Positions 1 to 8,494 are shown, counted from the stretch's first letter. The stretch is 64,000 bases of DNA from UBA11400 sp964550435 (GCA_964550435.1 CAZJZI010000001.1:1-64000); one strand, 5' to 3'. Numbers and translations: made by a program. The notes: generated from the sequence alone by a model not told the origin.

Positions 1-611
1 AGCCAAATGAGGTATGTTGCCATTACATCTTCATAGCAATAGTGTTCGATTTGCTCAATTTTACCTTCTTTATACATATCGTATACGGCATTACCTTCCG
101 CCGTTTGTTTGAAGGGAATATCGATTAATAGTCCAAGGTGTTTGAGCTTTGGACCCATGCTTGCTCCATAATTACTGAACTCATCCATCAAATCCACGTT
201 TACTTTTGAAAATCGGTATTTGATGTCATGCGTGTTGAGCCGAACTGGAATTTGGAGACCATATTTCATAGCACGATAAGTGATAACCGGTAAATCAAAA
301 CCTTTTCCATTATGATGAATCAACCCGAAATCTTTGTATATGAGCAATGCTTCAAATAGTTTCTGTAGGCCTTCTTTTTCGTCCTCTCCACTCCAACTTA
401 CTTTATTTCTGGGTTCGCCATTGTTTTCTATCCATAAACCTACCCAAGACACAATTTTATGGAACATTGGTGGCATAAATCCACTTTTATTCCGTGAAAT
501 TTGCTCAGTAGCCTGATCCATCATCTCGATATCATTTTCTGATGCATCGTCTACTGCTTTTCTGAGTAAATCAAGATCTGGGATTGTTTCTAAATCGAAT
601 ACAAAAAACAT
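1..611 (-). CDS. PolB-type predicted 3'-5' exonuclease (partial, C-terminus outside window)
   Basis: I translated this frame directly from the minus strand. It starts at the ATG at 611 and is still open at the window edge, so about 203 residues are visible and the C-terminus is missing. The start reads MFFVFDLETIP, with the DxE (D6, E8) of exonuclease motif I in DEDD nucleases. Later come HHNGKGFDLPVI (motif II region) and CYEDVMATYLIW (motif III, final Asp). This matches the family of predicted exonucleases related to the proofreading domain of DNA polymerase B (DNA_pol_B_exo2). Its physiological substrate is not known to me. Its start lies 2 nt after the stop of the asparaginase gene, so the two are probably co-transcribed. 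Confidence 0.82.
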   Translation of the reverse strand, partial: MFFVFDLETIPDLDLLRKAVDDASENDIEMMDQATEQISRNKSGFMPPMFHKIVSWVGLWIENNGEPRNKVSWSGEDEKEGLQKLFEALLIYKDFGLIHHNGKGFDLPVITYRAMKYGLQIPVRLNTHDIKYRFSKVNVDLMDEFSNYGASMGPKLKHLGLLIDIPFKQTAEGNAVYDMYKEGKIEQIEHYCYEDVMATYLIW

Positions 612-613
612 AT

Positions 614-1636
614 TTAATTAATTTCTCCGGCAAAATCTTCTAAAAATTCATTCCGGATCGTTATTGAATCAGTGTAAGACCCTAGAAGATACATGATTTT
701 TGTTGTAGCTGCTTCCATAGTCATAGGACCAGCACTAATTATTCCAATTTCTGATGCCATTCTGCCGCTTTCATACTTTTTTAGATCTACAGCGTCGAAG
801 GGAGCTTGTGAGCACATTATCAGAATTTTTCCTGAGTGTATGAGCTCCTCAAATGCCGAAACAAGGGAAAACTTTCCTTTAATGGGGAAGTTACCTGATC
901 CGAAACCTTCAATGACCATGGCTTTAAAAGGCGTCTGACAGATACTTTTGAAGAAGTCTGGATTCATGCCTGGAAATAGTTTCACGACGGCGATTTCAGT
1001 GCTGAAAGTTGCCTCAGTTATTGAGTGTATAGCAGGCCGAAGTATATGCGTTCCCAATTCAATATTGAGTCCAATTTCGGCTAAAGGTGCCAGATTGGGT
1101 GAAGCGAAAGCGTCAAAATCACCTATACTCATCTTTGTGGACCGATTTCCCCTGAAAAGCATATCATTAAAGCAGATACAGACCTCAGGTATTTCATACG
1201 TAGCAATTTCTACAGAATTGACCAGATTTCTACGAGCATCACTACGAAGTGTGGTTAACGGCACCTGACTACCAGTAAATATTACGGGTTTATTGAGACC
1301 ACGCAATGCGAAAGAAAGTGCACTTGCTGTGTATGCCATTGTATCGGTCCCATGAAGAACAACGAATCCATGATACTCTGGAGCATGTTTCAATATCGTA
1401 GTAGCCAGCAACTCCCAATGGGTTGGTGTAAGAGAGGAGCTGTCTTCGTAAAACAATTCGACAACATTCAAACGTGCAATTTTTTCTAGTTCAGGAACCT
1501 GCTTCAGAAGATAACCTCTGGCTTTTTCAGGGTCCGCAGATACAGCGCCTGGATCTATGACATTACTCTGCATCATGATTGTTCCTCCGGTTTGGAGGAC
1601 AAGGACATCTTTAAGTGAATTCCGTTGACTTGTCAT
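614..1636 (-). CDS. ansA: Type I L-asparaginase
   Basis: Hydrolyses L-asparagine to aspartate and ammonia. The protein has 340 residues, the usual family length. Both active-site signatures are present: TGGTI at residues 16-20 (first catalytic Thr) and HGTDTMAY at 95-102 (second Thr with the Asp that completes the triad). There is no signal peptide, so it is the cytoplasmic type I form. It leads a short minus-strand operon with the PolB-type exonuclease 2 nt downstream. It is divergent from the EF-G-like gene across a 241-nt spacer that must hold both promoters. Recognition is firm; substrate preference (Asn versus Gln) cannot be read from sequence alone. Confidence 0.93.
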   Translation of the reverse strand: MTSQRNSLKDVLVLQTGGTIMMQSNVIDPGAVSADPEKARGYLLKQVPELEKIARLNVVELFYEDSSSLTPTHWELLATTILKHAPEYHGFVVLHGTDTMAYTASALSFALRGLNKPVIFTGSQVPLTTLRSDARRNLVNSVEIATYEIPEVCICFNDMLFRGNRSTKMSIGDFDAFASPNLAPLAEIGLNIELGTHILRPAIHSITEATFSTEIAVVKLFPGMNPDFFKSICQTPFKAMVIEGFGSGNFPIKGKFSLVSAFEELIHSGKILIMCSQAPFDAVDLKKYESGRMASEIGIISAGPMTMEAATTKIMYLLGSYTDSITIRNEFLEDFAGEIN

Positions 1637-1877
1637 TAACTGTGGCGAAATTTGATGCTAGTTTGAGAGTATTTGTTGTAGAATTTGAAGAACATTCAGG
1701 AAAATCCTTCACATATTACCAAAAAAATGTTACAATGTTCAACGTGGCAAATAACTTAGTCAGAGAAACCGTCACGATAGCTGGAGGTACCTCACAAATT
1801 GTCGCGTTAGACGTGAAAGACGTTTTTTTTAAAATAGGTAAATATAAATGGTACAAAGAGTACCAGAAAGAGGTCCT
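1637..1877. promoter_or_regulatory. Divergent intergenic region, ansA / EF-G-like gene
   Basis: This 241-nt spacer separates two divergently transcribed genes. It contains a perfect 10-bp palindrome GAGGTACCTC at 1784-1793 and a GAAAGAGG ribosome-binding stretch just before the ATG at 1878. I could not assign convincing -33/-7 promoter boxes. A plus-strand frame runs through it but has no coding character that I trust. Confidence 0.35.
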
Positions 1878-3035
1878 ATGAACGTATATGACTCAAGCCG
1901 GATTCGGAACTTAGTGTTACTTGGCCACTCCGGATCCGGGAAAACAACCTTAGCTGAGACCATGCTCTTCGAATCTGGAACAATCTCTCGCCGTGGATCC
2001 ATCCAGGAAGGAAATACAGTCTCTGATTTTCACTCAATCGAAAAAGACAAGCAAAAATCAGTGTTTTCGAGCTTTATGACACTTGATTGGCGTGGACACA
2101 AAATAAACCTTATTGACACACCAGGTACCCTTGATTATTCAGGTGAAATAATTGGTGCACTCAAAGTTGCTGGGACTTCAATCTTTGTACTTGACTCTGA
2201 GCGTGGCGTAGAGGTTGGTACTGAAATCCTTTGGAAACAGGCTGCAAAGTATAATTCGATTCCTCTTTTTGTCGTGAATAAAGTGGATCATCCGAAATCG
2301 AATTTTGATAGAACCGTTGAAATGGCAAGAGAACGTTTTGGTCGTCAAGTGGTTCCTGTGCAATATCCCTACTCTGAGGGAAATGACTTTCATGCCATTA
2401 TCGATGTGTTGAAGATGACCATGTATGAATTTCCAGAGGGTGGAGGTAAACCTGAAAAACTTCCTATTCCTGACTCACAGAAAGATCGTGCTGAGCTCAT
2501 GCATAACGAACTCATAGAGATCATCGCCGAGAATGATGAATCTCTGATGGATATCTACTTTGAGAAAGGGAATTTGGATGAAGATGAACTCATCGATGGA
2601 TTGAAATCATGTATGTTAAACCGATTGGTATTTCCTTTATTTTGCGTTTCTGCTCAGCGAAATATGGGTTCTGGACGTGTAATGAGTTTTATTGATGCTG
2701 TTGCACCATCGCCATTAGATATATCGGCTCCAAAATTAACGGATGGAGAATCCTTCAAACTGGATCCATCGGGTAAAGCCAGCATTTTCCTATTCAAAAC
2801 ACATGCTGAAGAGCACGTGGGAGATTTAATGTTCTTCAAGGTATATAGTGGCACAGTCAAACCTGGTATGGACCTGATCAATGCCACTTCCGGAAACGCA
2901 AATCGGTTGACTGGTCTTTATGCATCGCAAGGAGGGAAAAGATTAGAAGTGTCTGAACTGCGAACGGGTGATATCGGAGCTGTAGTTAAGTTAAAAGATG
3001 CCGGACCTGGTGATACTTTGAACGATAAAGGTTAA
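1878..3035 (+). CDS. EF-G-like (FusA2-type) GTPase, N-terminal part of a disrupted gene
   Basis: Translation-factor GTPase of the EF-G2/FusA2 type. I chose the ATG at 1878 because an AAAGAGG Shine-Dalgarno sequence precedes it and the G1 loop GHSGSGKT follows about 15 residues later. The upstream ATG at 1848 lacks such support. G3 is DTPGTLDY: the catalytic His of canonical EF-G (DTPGH) is Thr here. G4 is NKVDHPK. Domain II follows and the frame ends at a TAA (3033-3035) after GDTLNDKG. Homology does not end there: the +1 frame (KAKDFNLTR) and then the original frame (FPEPTIRMAV) continue the protein into the next entry. The intact protein would be about 709 residues. The break could be an assembly error or real decay. 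It is a paralogue-type EF-G, not the main fusA linked to rpsL/rpsG. Confidence 0.82.
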   Translation: MNVYDSSRIRNLVLLGHSGSGKTTLAETMLFESGTISRRGSIQEGNTVSDFHSIEKDKQKSVFSSFMTLDWRGHKINLIDTPGTLDYSGEIIGALKVAGTSIFVLDSERGVEVGTEILWKQAAKYNSIPLFVVNKVDHPKSNFDRTVEMARERFGRQVVPVQYPYSEGNDFHAIIDVLKMTMYEFPEGGGKPEKLPIPDSQKDRAELMHNELIEIIAENDESLMDIYFEKGNLDEDELIDGLKSCMLNRLVFPLFCVSAQRNMGSGRVMSFIDAVAPSPLDISAPKLTDGESFKLDPSGKASIFLFKTHAEEHVGDLMFFKVYSGTVKPGMDLINATSGNANRLTGLYASQGGKRLEVSELRTGDIGAVVKLKDAGPGDTLNDKG

Positions 3036-3066
3036 AGCCAAAGATTTTAACCTAACACGTTTCCTG
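3030..3066 (+). other. Compensating frame-disruption site inside the EF-G-like gene
   Basis: Two in-frame TAA codons (3033-3035 and 3048-3050) separate two pieces of one protein that share the same reading frame. Removing one T near 3032-3033 and adding one T in the TTT at 3060-3062 yields an uninterrupted DKG-KAKDFNLTR-FPEP sequence of the expected linker length between domains II and III. Both changes fall in short homopolymer runs, the commonest place for sequencing or consensus errors. Confidence 0.75.
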
Positions 3067-3080
3067 AGCCAACAATTCGA

Positions 3081-4004
3081 ATGGCTGTCAGATCGACTAA
3101 ACAAGGGGATGAGGATAAAATCGGTTTGGCACTTCATCAATTACACAAAGAAGACCCATCTTTATATGTTGAACAAAGTCAGGAGCTTAAGCAGATTATC
3201 TTGGGAGGGCAAGGTGAGGAGCATCTTGCTGTAATTCAACATAGTCTAGAAAATCGATTCAAGCTAAGTGTGGAATTCATTGATCCCAAAATTCCATATC
3301 GAGAGACAATTACCCGTCCGGTTAAAGCCCATTATAAACACAAAAAACAATCTGGTGGTGCCGGACAATATGGTGAAGTATACTTATATGTCGAACCATG
3401 GTATGAAGGAATGCCACCACCACCTGAGATTACAGTTCGTGATGTTCAAGTGTATGACCTTCCGTGGGGAGGAAAATTAGTGTATCAAAACTGTATTGTT
3501 GGAGGAGTCATCGATGCACGATTTCTGCCGGCAATACTGAAAGGTGTCATGGACAAAATGGAAAATGGACCATTGAGTGGTTGTCGTTGTCGTGACATCA
3601 GGGTTTCTGTTTATGACGGATCTATGCACTCGGTGGATTCGAACGAAGCTGCGTTTAAGACTGCAGGGTTAATGGCATTCAAAAATGGTTTTCTGGATGC
3701 TGCACCTCAGTTACTTGAACCGGTTTATGATGTAGATGTTTTCGTTCCTGCAGAGTTTATGGGTGATGTTATGAGTGACCTATCTACTCGTAGGGGACAG
3801 ATTCAAGGAATGGATTCAGAGGGTTCATTACAAACTGTAAAAGCCAAAGTTCCATTATCTGAACTGAACCGTTACTACACTCATTTGAAATCAATGACAC
3901 AGGGTAGGGCAACCTATCAAATGCAGTTTTCCGGATATGCACCTGTTCCTCGAGATACACAGGAACGCATAATGAAGGAAAATGTTCAGCACGACGAACA
4001 CTAA
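3081..4004 (+). CDS. EF-G-like GTPase, C-terminal part of the same disrupted gene (domains III-V)
   Basis: This frame gives 307 residues from an internal ATG, but homology begins earlier, at about 3063 (FPEPTIRMAV). It carries EF-G domain III (GDEDKIGLALHQL and ILGGQGEEHLAV), domain IV (ETITRPVKAHYKHKKQSGGAGQYGEVY) and domain V (EPVYDVDVFVPAEFMGDVMSDL and RRGQIQGM). The KKQSGGAGQ stretch is the typical domain IV entry. It probably forms one gene with 1878-3035 and is not an independent protein. I see no ribosome-binding site at 3081, consistent with a frame broken by lesion or error. It ends just before a strong hairpin at 4011-4047. Confidence 0.8.
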   Translation: MAVRSTKQGDEDKIGLALHQLHKEDPSLYVEQSQELKQIILGGQGEEHLAVIQHSLENRFKLSVEFIDPKIPYRETITRPVKAHYKHKKQSGGAGQYGEVYLYVEPWYEGMPPPPEITVRDVQVYDLPWGGKLVYQNCIVGGVIDARFLPAILKGVMDKMENGPLSGCRCRDIRVSVYDGSMHSVDSNEAAFKTAGLMAFKNGFLDAAPQLLEPVYDVDVFVPAEFMGDVMSDLSTRRGQIQGMDSEGSLQTVKAKVPLSELNRYYTHLKSMTQGRATYQMQFSGYAPVPRDTQERIMKENVQHDEH

Positions 4005-4010
4005 TCTACC

Positions 4011-4047
4011 AAGAATCTGGTCCGCTACTGGCGGACCAGAAATTCTT
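4011..4047. terminator. Bidirectional terminator hairpin between convergent genes
   Basis: A perfect 10-bp stem TCTGGTCCGC (4016-4025) / GCGGACCAGA (4031-4040) has a 5-nt loop. It is flanked by AAGAA on the left and TTCTT on the right, which extend the pairing across a small bulge. It sits between the stop of the plus-strand EF-G-like gene and the stop of the minus-strand LptA-like gene, so it can serve both. Confidence 0.75.
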
Positions 4048-5414
4048 TAAGGGAAATTTGTTCTGGTAAATGGAGGGGAACTGGGTATTGGATCAAGTCT
4101 TGGTTTGAGTAGCTGATCCCATCTGAGAGGTCGCATTTCAGGATCCCACTTGAATCCATCAAGTTGTTGTGAAGGTAAAGTACCAGTTTCAGGAAGTGTT
4201 TCTCCGTCAACATCACTTAATGCTGTAACATCAGCCACTTCCCCGTCTTCAAAAAACATGACTAATCCAGAACTGGTGAATGTTAGTGCACCATCTGGTT
4301 GATCCTGATCATCGGTATAATGTAGTAAAACTTCGCTTGCCCCAAAATTCTCTATTCGGTGAACATTACCAGATTCAAATACAACTCTCAAAGAGTCACC
4401 ACTCATTTGATGTAGTCTATTTGTTGTAGAGTCTTCTTGTACTACAAAAGTGTCATGTATTGCCCAAAGTGACTTTAAGGAATCATTTTCAGTATAAATA
4501 TCAATTACTATGCCCGACAATTGGATATTTTTATACCAAACTACTGGATTTGAAATCAAATTGAATACTCCGGTTGCTTCACTGTAGAAAAGTGTGTCGG
4601 AACGAGCAGAGTTTTCCTTTTGCACTGATTCTACTAACCCGAAGGCATCTATAGTATTTAAGGTGTCGATTCTGTTCACTTCTATATAAGATGCAGAAAG
4701 CCAAGTTGTGTCGCTGACATCTTCATTCATTTTCATCAATCTTGAATTCCCGGATATTATTCTTTTTCCGGTGGTATCCGCATAGACATAATTACCTGCA
4801 ATATCTGTGTTGTCTTCCTGGCTTTGGATCAAAACATTCCCAAAAAGAGCGTACGTTTTTGATGCTCTGGATGAAAAGAGACTATCAGCCTCAATATATT
4901 GAGTTGAATCTGCTAACTGTACATCGCCAAAGAAGGCTACACTGTCGTTCATATTGAAGTAGACCCCCGAATTGGCCTGTATCACTCCTGATGTATCCTG
5001 AAGCCAAATTGGTTGATTGAATAAGGCAATTTCAGTCAAGAAACTGTAAAGCGCCTCCTGGCTGTATATTGTTGTAGTAGTGTTTGTAATTATCACATTA
5101 CCAGACAGTGTGCTTATTTCTTGTACAATGTCGTATCGGAGGGAGTCAGCGTAAATTTTCTCGCTTTCTGTGGTAATAATTAGATTTCCAAAAGCATTAA
5201 CTTGATCCAGGTCTATGAAATGCCAGGCGCTATCGGCTTCAATTTGAAGATTATTAGTTCTAAGAGAGACATTCCCTGTTAATTTGCGGATTAATCCCTG
5301 GTCTGATTGCTCTGTTCTGACTCGGTCTGATCGTATCAAATCAACTACGCTCTGGGCTTGTAACAGGTTGGATGATAGTAGCACAAAGCAAATGGTAAGA
5401 AAGATCTTTGTCAT
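4047..5414 (-). CDS. OstA/LptA-like LPS transport periplasmic protein
   Basis: The 455-residue protein has an N-terminal signal peptide (MTKIFLTICFVLLSSNLLQAQ) and repeated beta-jellyroll strands with the OstA pattern: LTGNVSLRTNNLQIEAD, then GNLIITTESEKIYADSL and FGNVLIQSQ. This is the Bacteroidota-style OstA-like protein, much longer than proteobacterial LptA (about 185 aa), with roughly two OstA units. Family knowledge places it in the periplasmic bridge that carries LPS from LptC to the outer-membrane LptD. Its ATG overlaps the LptC-like stop by one base (TAATG), indicating translational coupling. The C-terminus is Pro-rich. Confidence 0.83.
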   Translation of the reverse strand: MTKIFLTICFVLLSSNLLQAQSVVDLIRSDRVRTEQSDQGLIRKLTGNVSLRTNNLQIEADSAWHFIDLDQVNAFGNLIITTESEKIYADSLRYDIVQEISTLSGNVIITNTTTTIYSQEALYSFLTEIALFNQPIWLQDTSGVIQANSGVYFNMNDSVAFFGDVQLADSTQYIEADSLFSSRASKTYALFGNVLIQSQEDNTDIAGNYVYADTTGKRIISGNSRLMKMNEDVSDTTWLSASYIEVNRIDTLNTIDAFGLVESVQKENSARSDTLFYSEATGVFNLISNPVVWYKNIQLSGIVIDIYTENDSLKSLWAIHDTFVVQEDSTTNRLHQMSGDSLRVVFESGNVHRIENFGASEVLLHYTDDQDQPDGALTFTSSGLVMFFEDGEVADVTALSDVDGETLPETGTLPSQQLDGFKWDPEMRPLRWDQLLKPRLDPIPSSPPFTRTNFP

Positions 5415-6013
5415 TATTCGTCCGAATTACTTTCATTTTCAATAGTGAAAGTGCCACTAACCGAATCGAGCGTGTAGATAATTAGTCTGTCGTCACCTCG
5501 AAGGCCGATACCTACTATGCTATCAGAAGGAGTAATGATTGTGACTGCACCTTCGGTTTCGATACTTCTGGAGAACTGAAACCATGTAAGTGACTCTGTT
5601 CTAAGTATTTTTTGATCAATAGTTTCAACACGTACCCCTCCATCCAGATAGAATTCACTTCTCTTGCTCAAATATATTGCCCGCCCCGCCGAGACATATG
5701 TCTCGGGTTCACCGAGTTCATTTCGAACTTCGATATACACGGGCCCATACAAGACAGTGGAGGAGTTTTCACCTTGCTCGTTTGAAACTGCATAGGGGCT
5801 CGTAATGTGTACGAATCTTTGGCCATCTTCGATTAACTCCAAAGTCACACCCCATGTTTCTGACTCGTACGATGTAGAGTCAGAAAGAGCACTGCTAATT
5901 GCGGCACGATCTTGTTCAGATACCTCGCTACATCCTGTTATAGTAAGTATAACAAGAAAAACAAGGTTCAGTAGAGGATACCTATGTTGTACCGAAAATT
6001 CGGTCACCGGCAT
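5414..6013 (-). CDS. lptC: LptC-like LPS export lipoprotein
   Basis: Periplasmic, membrane-anchored partner of the LPS exporter. I prefer the ATG at 6013 (199 aa) because it gives a lipoprotein signal: MPVTEFSVQHR, a hydrophobic core and lipobox TITGC (Cys28). A longer frame from 6058 would add residues encoded entirely inside upp. The remainder is a beta-strand-rich LptC/OstA-like fold, with YGPVYIEVRNELGEPETY and YLDGGVRVETIDQKIL. It overlaps the end of upp by 32 nt and is coupled to the LptA-like gene by TAATG. Assignment rests on position and strand pattern more than on strong motifs, as LptC is poorly conserved. Confidence 0.75.
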   Translation of the reverse strand: MPVTEFSVQHRYPLLNLVFLVILTITGCSEVSEQDRAAISSALSDSTSYESETWGVTLELIEDGQRFVHITSPYAVSNEQGENSSTVLYGPVYIEVRNELGEPETYVSAGRAIYLSKRSEFYLDGGVRVETIDQKILRTESLTWFQFSRSIETEGAVTIITPSDSIVGIGLRGDDRLIIYTLDSVSGTFTIENESNSDE

Positions 6014-6620
6014 CACCCAATCCCGGAAGAATGTAGGCGTCTTCATTGAGTCGTTCATCTATAGATGCGGTGATTATTGGAACATCAGGATGTTCATTGT
6101 GAACTGCTTCAACACCCTCAGGTGCTGCTATCAGACACATAAAACGAATAGACTTTGCACCTTGTTGTTTTAGATAGCGAATTGCGTCAATTGCAGATCC
6201 ACCGGTAGCCAGCATGGGGTCAACAAGCAGAATTGTATCCTGATCAAGCCCGGATTTGGGTAAATTGATGTAGTACTCTACAGGTTTGTGGGTTGTTTTG
6301 TCTCGATAAATACCAAGGTGACCTATTCGGGCGTCAGGAATGAATTGAGTTATGGCGTCAACCAAGCCTAATCCAGCCCTTAAAATAGGGACCACAGTAA
6401 TGCCGGTATCAATCACATATCCAGTAGTTACCTGCATTGGAGTCTGTACGTGAACCGATTTTAATGGAAGTTTATCAAGTGCATGATATGCAAGAATCGT
6501 TGCCAAACGGTTTAAAACAGGTCTAAAAACTGCTGATGGAGTAGTTTTATCCCGTAGTATGGTCAGATCTCTGGCTACTACGGGATGTTCAACAACAATT
6601 ATTTGGCAGTTATTCGTCAT
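5982..6620 (-). CDS. upp: Uracil phosphoribosyltransferase
   Basis: Converts uracil and PRPP to UMP in pyrimidine salvage. At 212 residues it is full length. The PRPP-binding loop VDPMLATGGSA is at residues 133-143, and PILRAGLGLVD (78-88) and the C-terminal GLGDAGDRIFGT uracil-binding segment are intact. The start ATG (6618-6620) lies one base upstream of the symporter stop codon (6622-6624), so it belongs to one minus-strand operon: symporter, upp, lptC-like, lptA-like. Functionally the operon is mixed, as nucleobase salvage sits between an amino-acid symporter and LPS export. Confidence 0.95.
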   Translation of the reverse strand: MTNNCQIIVVEHPVVARDLTILRDKTTPSAVFRPVLNRLATILAYHALDKLPLKSVHVQTPMQVTTGYVIDTGITVVPILRAGLGLVDAITQFIPDARIGHLGIYRDKTTHKPVEYYINLPKSGLDQDTILLVDPMLATGGSAIDAIRYLKQQGAKSIRFMCLIAAPEGVEAVHNEHPDVPIITASIDERLNEDAYILPGLGDAGDRIFGTT

Positions 6621-6621
6621 G

Positions 6622-8262
6622 TCAGATTTCCATGCGTTTGAAGTAATCGGTAGTCAATTTGACCACTACTCCAGACAGTGCAAATAATCCGATCAGGTTA
6701 GGAATTGTCATAACTCCCAACGCGATATCGCCAATGGTCCAAACCATAGAAAGAGATAATATTGCACCTACAAAATGCATGACAACATAAACTGCCCTAT
6801 AATAAATAATAGACTTGTCGCCCATCAAGTACTGAATAGATCGGTCACCGTAGTAACTCCAGCTGATCGATGTTGAAATTCCGAACAGTAACACACAAAT
6901 CGTTACGAGGTACCTACCACCTGGAACCAATGGTGCCAGGCCTTTGTCAAAGGCATAACTGGTCAAGCTGGCTCCATTCTCGATTACATTCCCATACAGA
7001 CTAGTTGAATTACCGTTTTGTTCACTGACAGCAACCGGTCCTGATCCAGGTGAAAGAGTTGCAACTGTACCTGTAAAGTATTGTGTTTGTTCAACATTTG
7101 CATAAAGGGTATCAACACTGAAATCGTAACGAATAAGAGTGCCGTTTTGAGGTATACCATCTACAACGAATAATGTGCTCTGTGATCCATTGTAGGGTGT
7201 GTCCACTCGGATAACTGTATCTGCGTTACTCAAGGGTATAGTAGCCGGATGTTTATCATCCCAAACTCCAGTAATGATGATCACCAGACCAGTCATGGTA
7301 CAAATTAACAGTGTGTCAATGAATGGCTCAAGTAAAGCTACAACTCCTTCGCGAACAGGTTCATCGGTTCTAGCCGCTGCATGGGCTATAGGTGCTGATC
7401 CCTGACCTGCTTCATTTGAGAACAAGCCACGTTTAATCCCCCATACCATAGTCGTGATTATCGCACCAGATCCAACTCCGTAGGCACCTGCTTCTGGATT
7501 CATTGCAGAAGTAATGATCAGCCCCAATGATGGCAATACTTGGTCGTAATTCATTAAAAGGATTACCAGGGCACCAAACACATAAATGATAGCCATAAGA
7601 GGGGTCAGACGGGCAGTCACACTTCCAATTCGTTTGATGCCTCCAATGATAACTATTCCAACAAGAGAAGCAGTTATTAAACCTGTAATTGCAACTGGTA
7701 TATTGAAATTTGTAAATACGGTATCGGCAACTGTATTTGCCTGAACTGCATTTCCAGTTAAAAATGAACAAATCACGGCAGAGACGGCAAAGATAACTGC
7801 CAGCCACTTCCAATTTGGACCAAGGCCTTTTTCAATGTAATACATAGGTCCACCTGACACAGAACCATCGGCATTTTTGGAACGATAATGAACAGCCAGG
7901 GTACACTCCGAGAACTTGATAGCCATACCAAGTATCGCTGTTACCCACATCCAAAACAAGGCTCCAGGCCCTCCATAGTGAATTGCAATTGCTACTCCGG
8001 CTATGTTACCGATACCTACCGTGGCAGATAGGGCGGTACTTAGAGCCTGAAAGTGGTTCACATCTCCATCATCATTCGGATCATCATAGTATCCGGAGAC
8101 TACCTTGATTCCATGTTTGAATCGCCTAACCTGAATAAAACCAAGGCGAAGTGTAATAAAAATTCCATATCCAAGTAGAATGACCACCATCAACGGGAAT
8201 ATACTGGGGGTGTTCCACACCAGATCGTTGAGAGTATTTACGATTTGACCAAATAACTCCAT
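6622..8262 (-). CDS. Sodium:alanine symporter (AGCS family) with a large extramembrane insert
   Basis: Na+-coupled amino-acid transporter of the inner membrane. Family hallmarks are present: AFQ-like HFQALSTALSATVGIGNIAGVA (residues 70-91), SGGPMYYIEKGL (136-147), GIKRGLFSNEAGQGSAPIAHAAA (275-297) and SWSYYGDRSIQYLMG near the end. The length is 546 aa against about 450-480 for most AGCS proteins. The excess is a soluble, beta-rich, Thr/Ser/Asn-rich stretch at about 336-428, inserted between GLVIIITGVW and GASLTSYAF. Its role is unknown. The gene heads the upp-lpt operon and is divergent from the HU gene. Confidence 0.92.
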   Translation of the reverse strand: MELFGQIVNTLNDLVWNTPSIFPLMVVILLGYGIFITLRLGFIQVRRFKHGIKVVSGYYDDPNDDGDVNHFQALSTALSATVGIGNIAGVAIAIHYGGPGALFWMWVTAILGMAIKFSECTLAVHYRSKNADGSVSGGPMYYIEKGLGPNWKWLAVIFAVSAVICSFLTGNAVQANTVADTVFTNFNIPVAITGLITASLVGIVIIGGIKRIGSVTARLTPLMAIIYVFGALVILLMNYDQVLPSLGLIITSAMNPEAGAYGVGSGAIITTMVWGIKRGLFSNEAGQGSAPIAHAAARTDEPVREGVVALLEPFIDTLLICTMTGLVIIITGVWDDKHPATIPLSNADTVIRVDTPYNGSQSTLFVVDGIPQNGTLIRYDFSVDTLYANVEQTQYFTGTVATLSPGSGPVAVSEQNGNSTSLYGNVIENGASLTSYAFDKGLAPLVPGGRYLVTICVLLFGISTSISWSYYGDRSIQYLMGDKSIIYYRAVYVVMHFVGAILSLSMVWTIGDIALGVMTIPNLIGLFALSGVVVKLTTDYFKRMEI

Positions 8263-8494
8263 TTTGACGCTATTAATTGCGGTTTCCTTTGACGTCCCAA
8301 GGTATTAAAGTTTTCGCAATATCTTAATATTCGATAAAATATTTTATAGCTTAGTTTATAAGCGGAACTTTTTTATTTACTTATACTGTTGGCCATGTTG
8401 ACATTATACTGTTTATTAACAAGTCAATTTTCATATCACAGTTTCATCCAACAACAAATAAGCTGTATTAAACAACTTAAAATATTGAACTCCT
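8263..8494. promoter_or_regulatory. Divergent promoter region between symporter operon and HU gene
   Basis: A 232-nt AT-rich spacer with no coding potential. It contains a perfect 14-bp palindrome ATAAAATATTTTAT at 8334-8347, suitable as an operator but also expected sometimes by chance in such AT-rich DNA. The HU start follows CTCCT-like sequence with no strong Shine-Dalgarno. Confidence 0.4.

Noticed and set aside
1615..1881. Plus-strand 88-codon frame across the ansA/EF-G intergenic spacer
   Set aside because: It starts inside ansA, ends inside the EF-G start region, has no ribosome-binding site and shows no recognisable family. It is most likely chance.
3030..3066. Programmed ribosomal frameshift in the EF-G-like gene
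   Set aside because: Two opposite shifts within 30 nt would be needed, with no slippery heptamer or stimulatory structure visible. Error or decay is simpler.
7433..7813. Minus-strand 126-codon frame within the symporter gene
   Set aside because: Cys/Tyr/Arg-rich shadow in another frame of a clearly coding membrane protein gene; no independent support.
8334..8347. 14-bp palindrome before the HU gene as a confirmed operator
   Set aside because: The composition is pure A/T in a very AT-rich spacer, so chance is substantial. Recorded only as part of the intergenic region.
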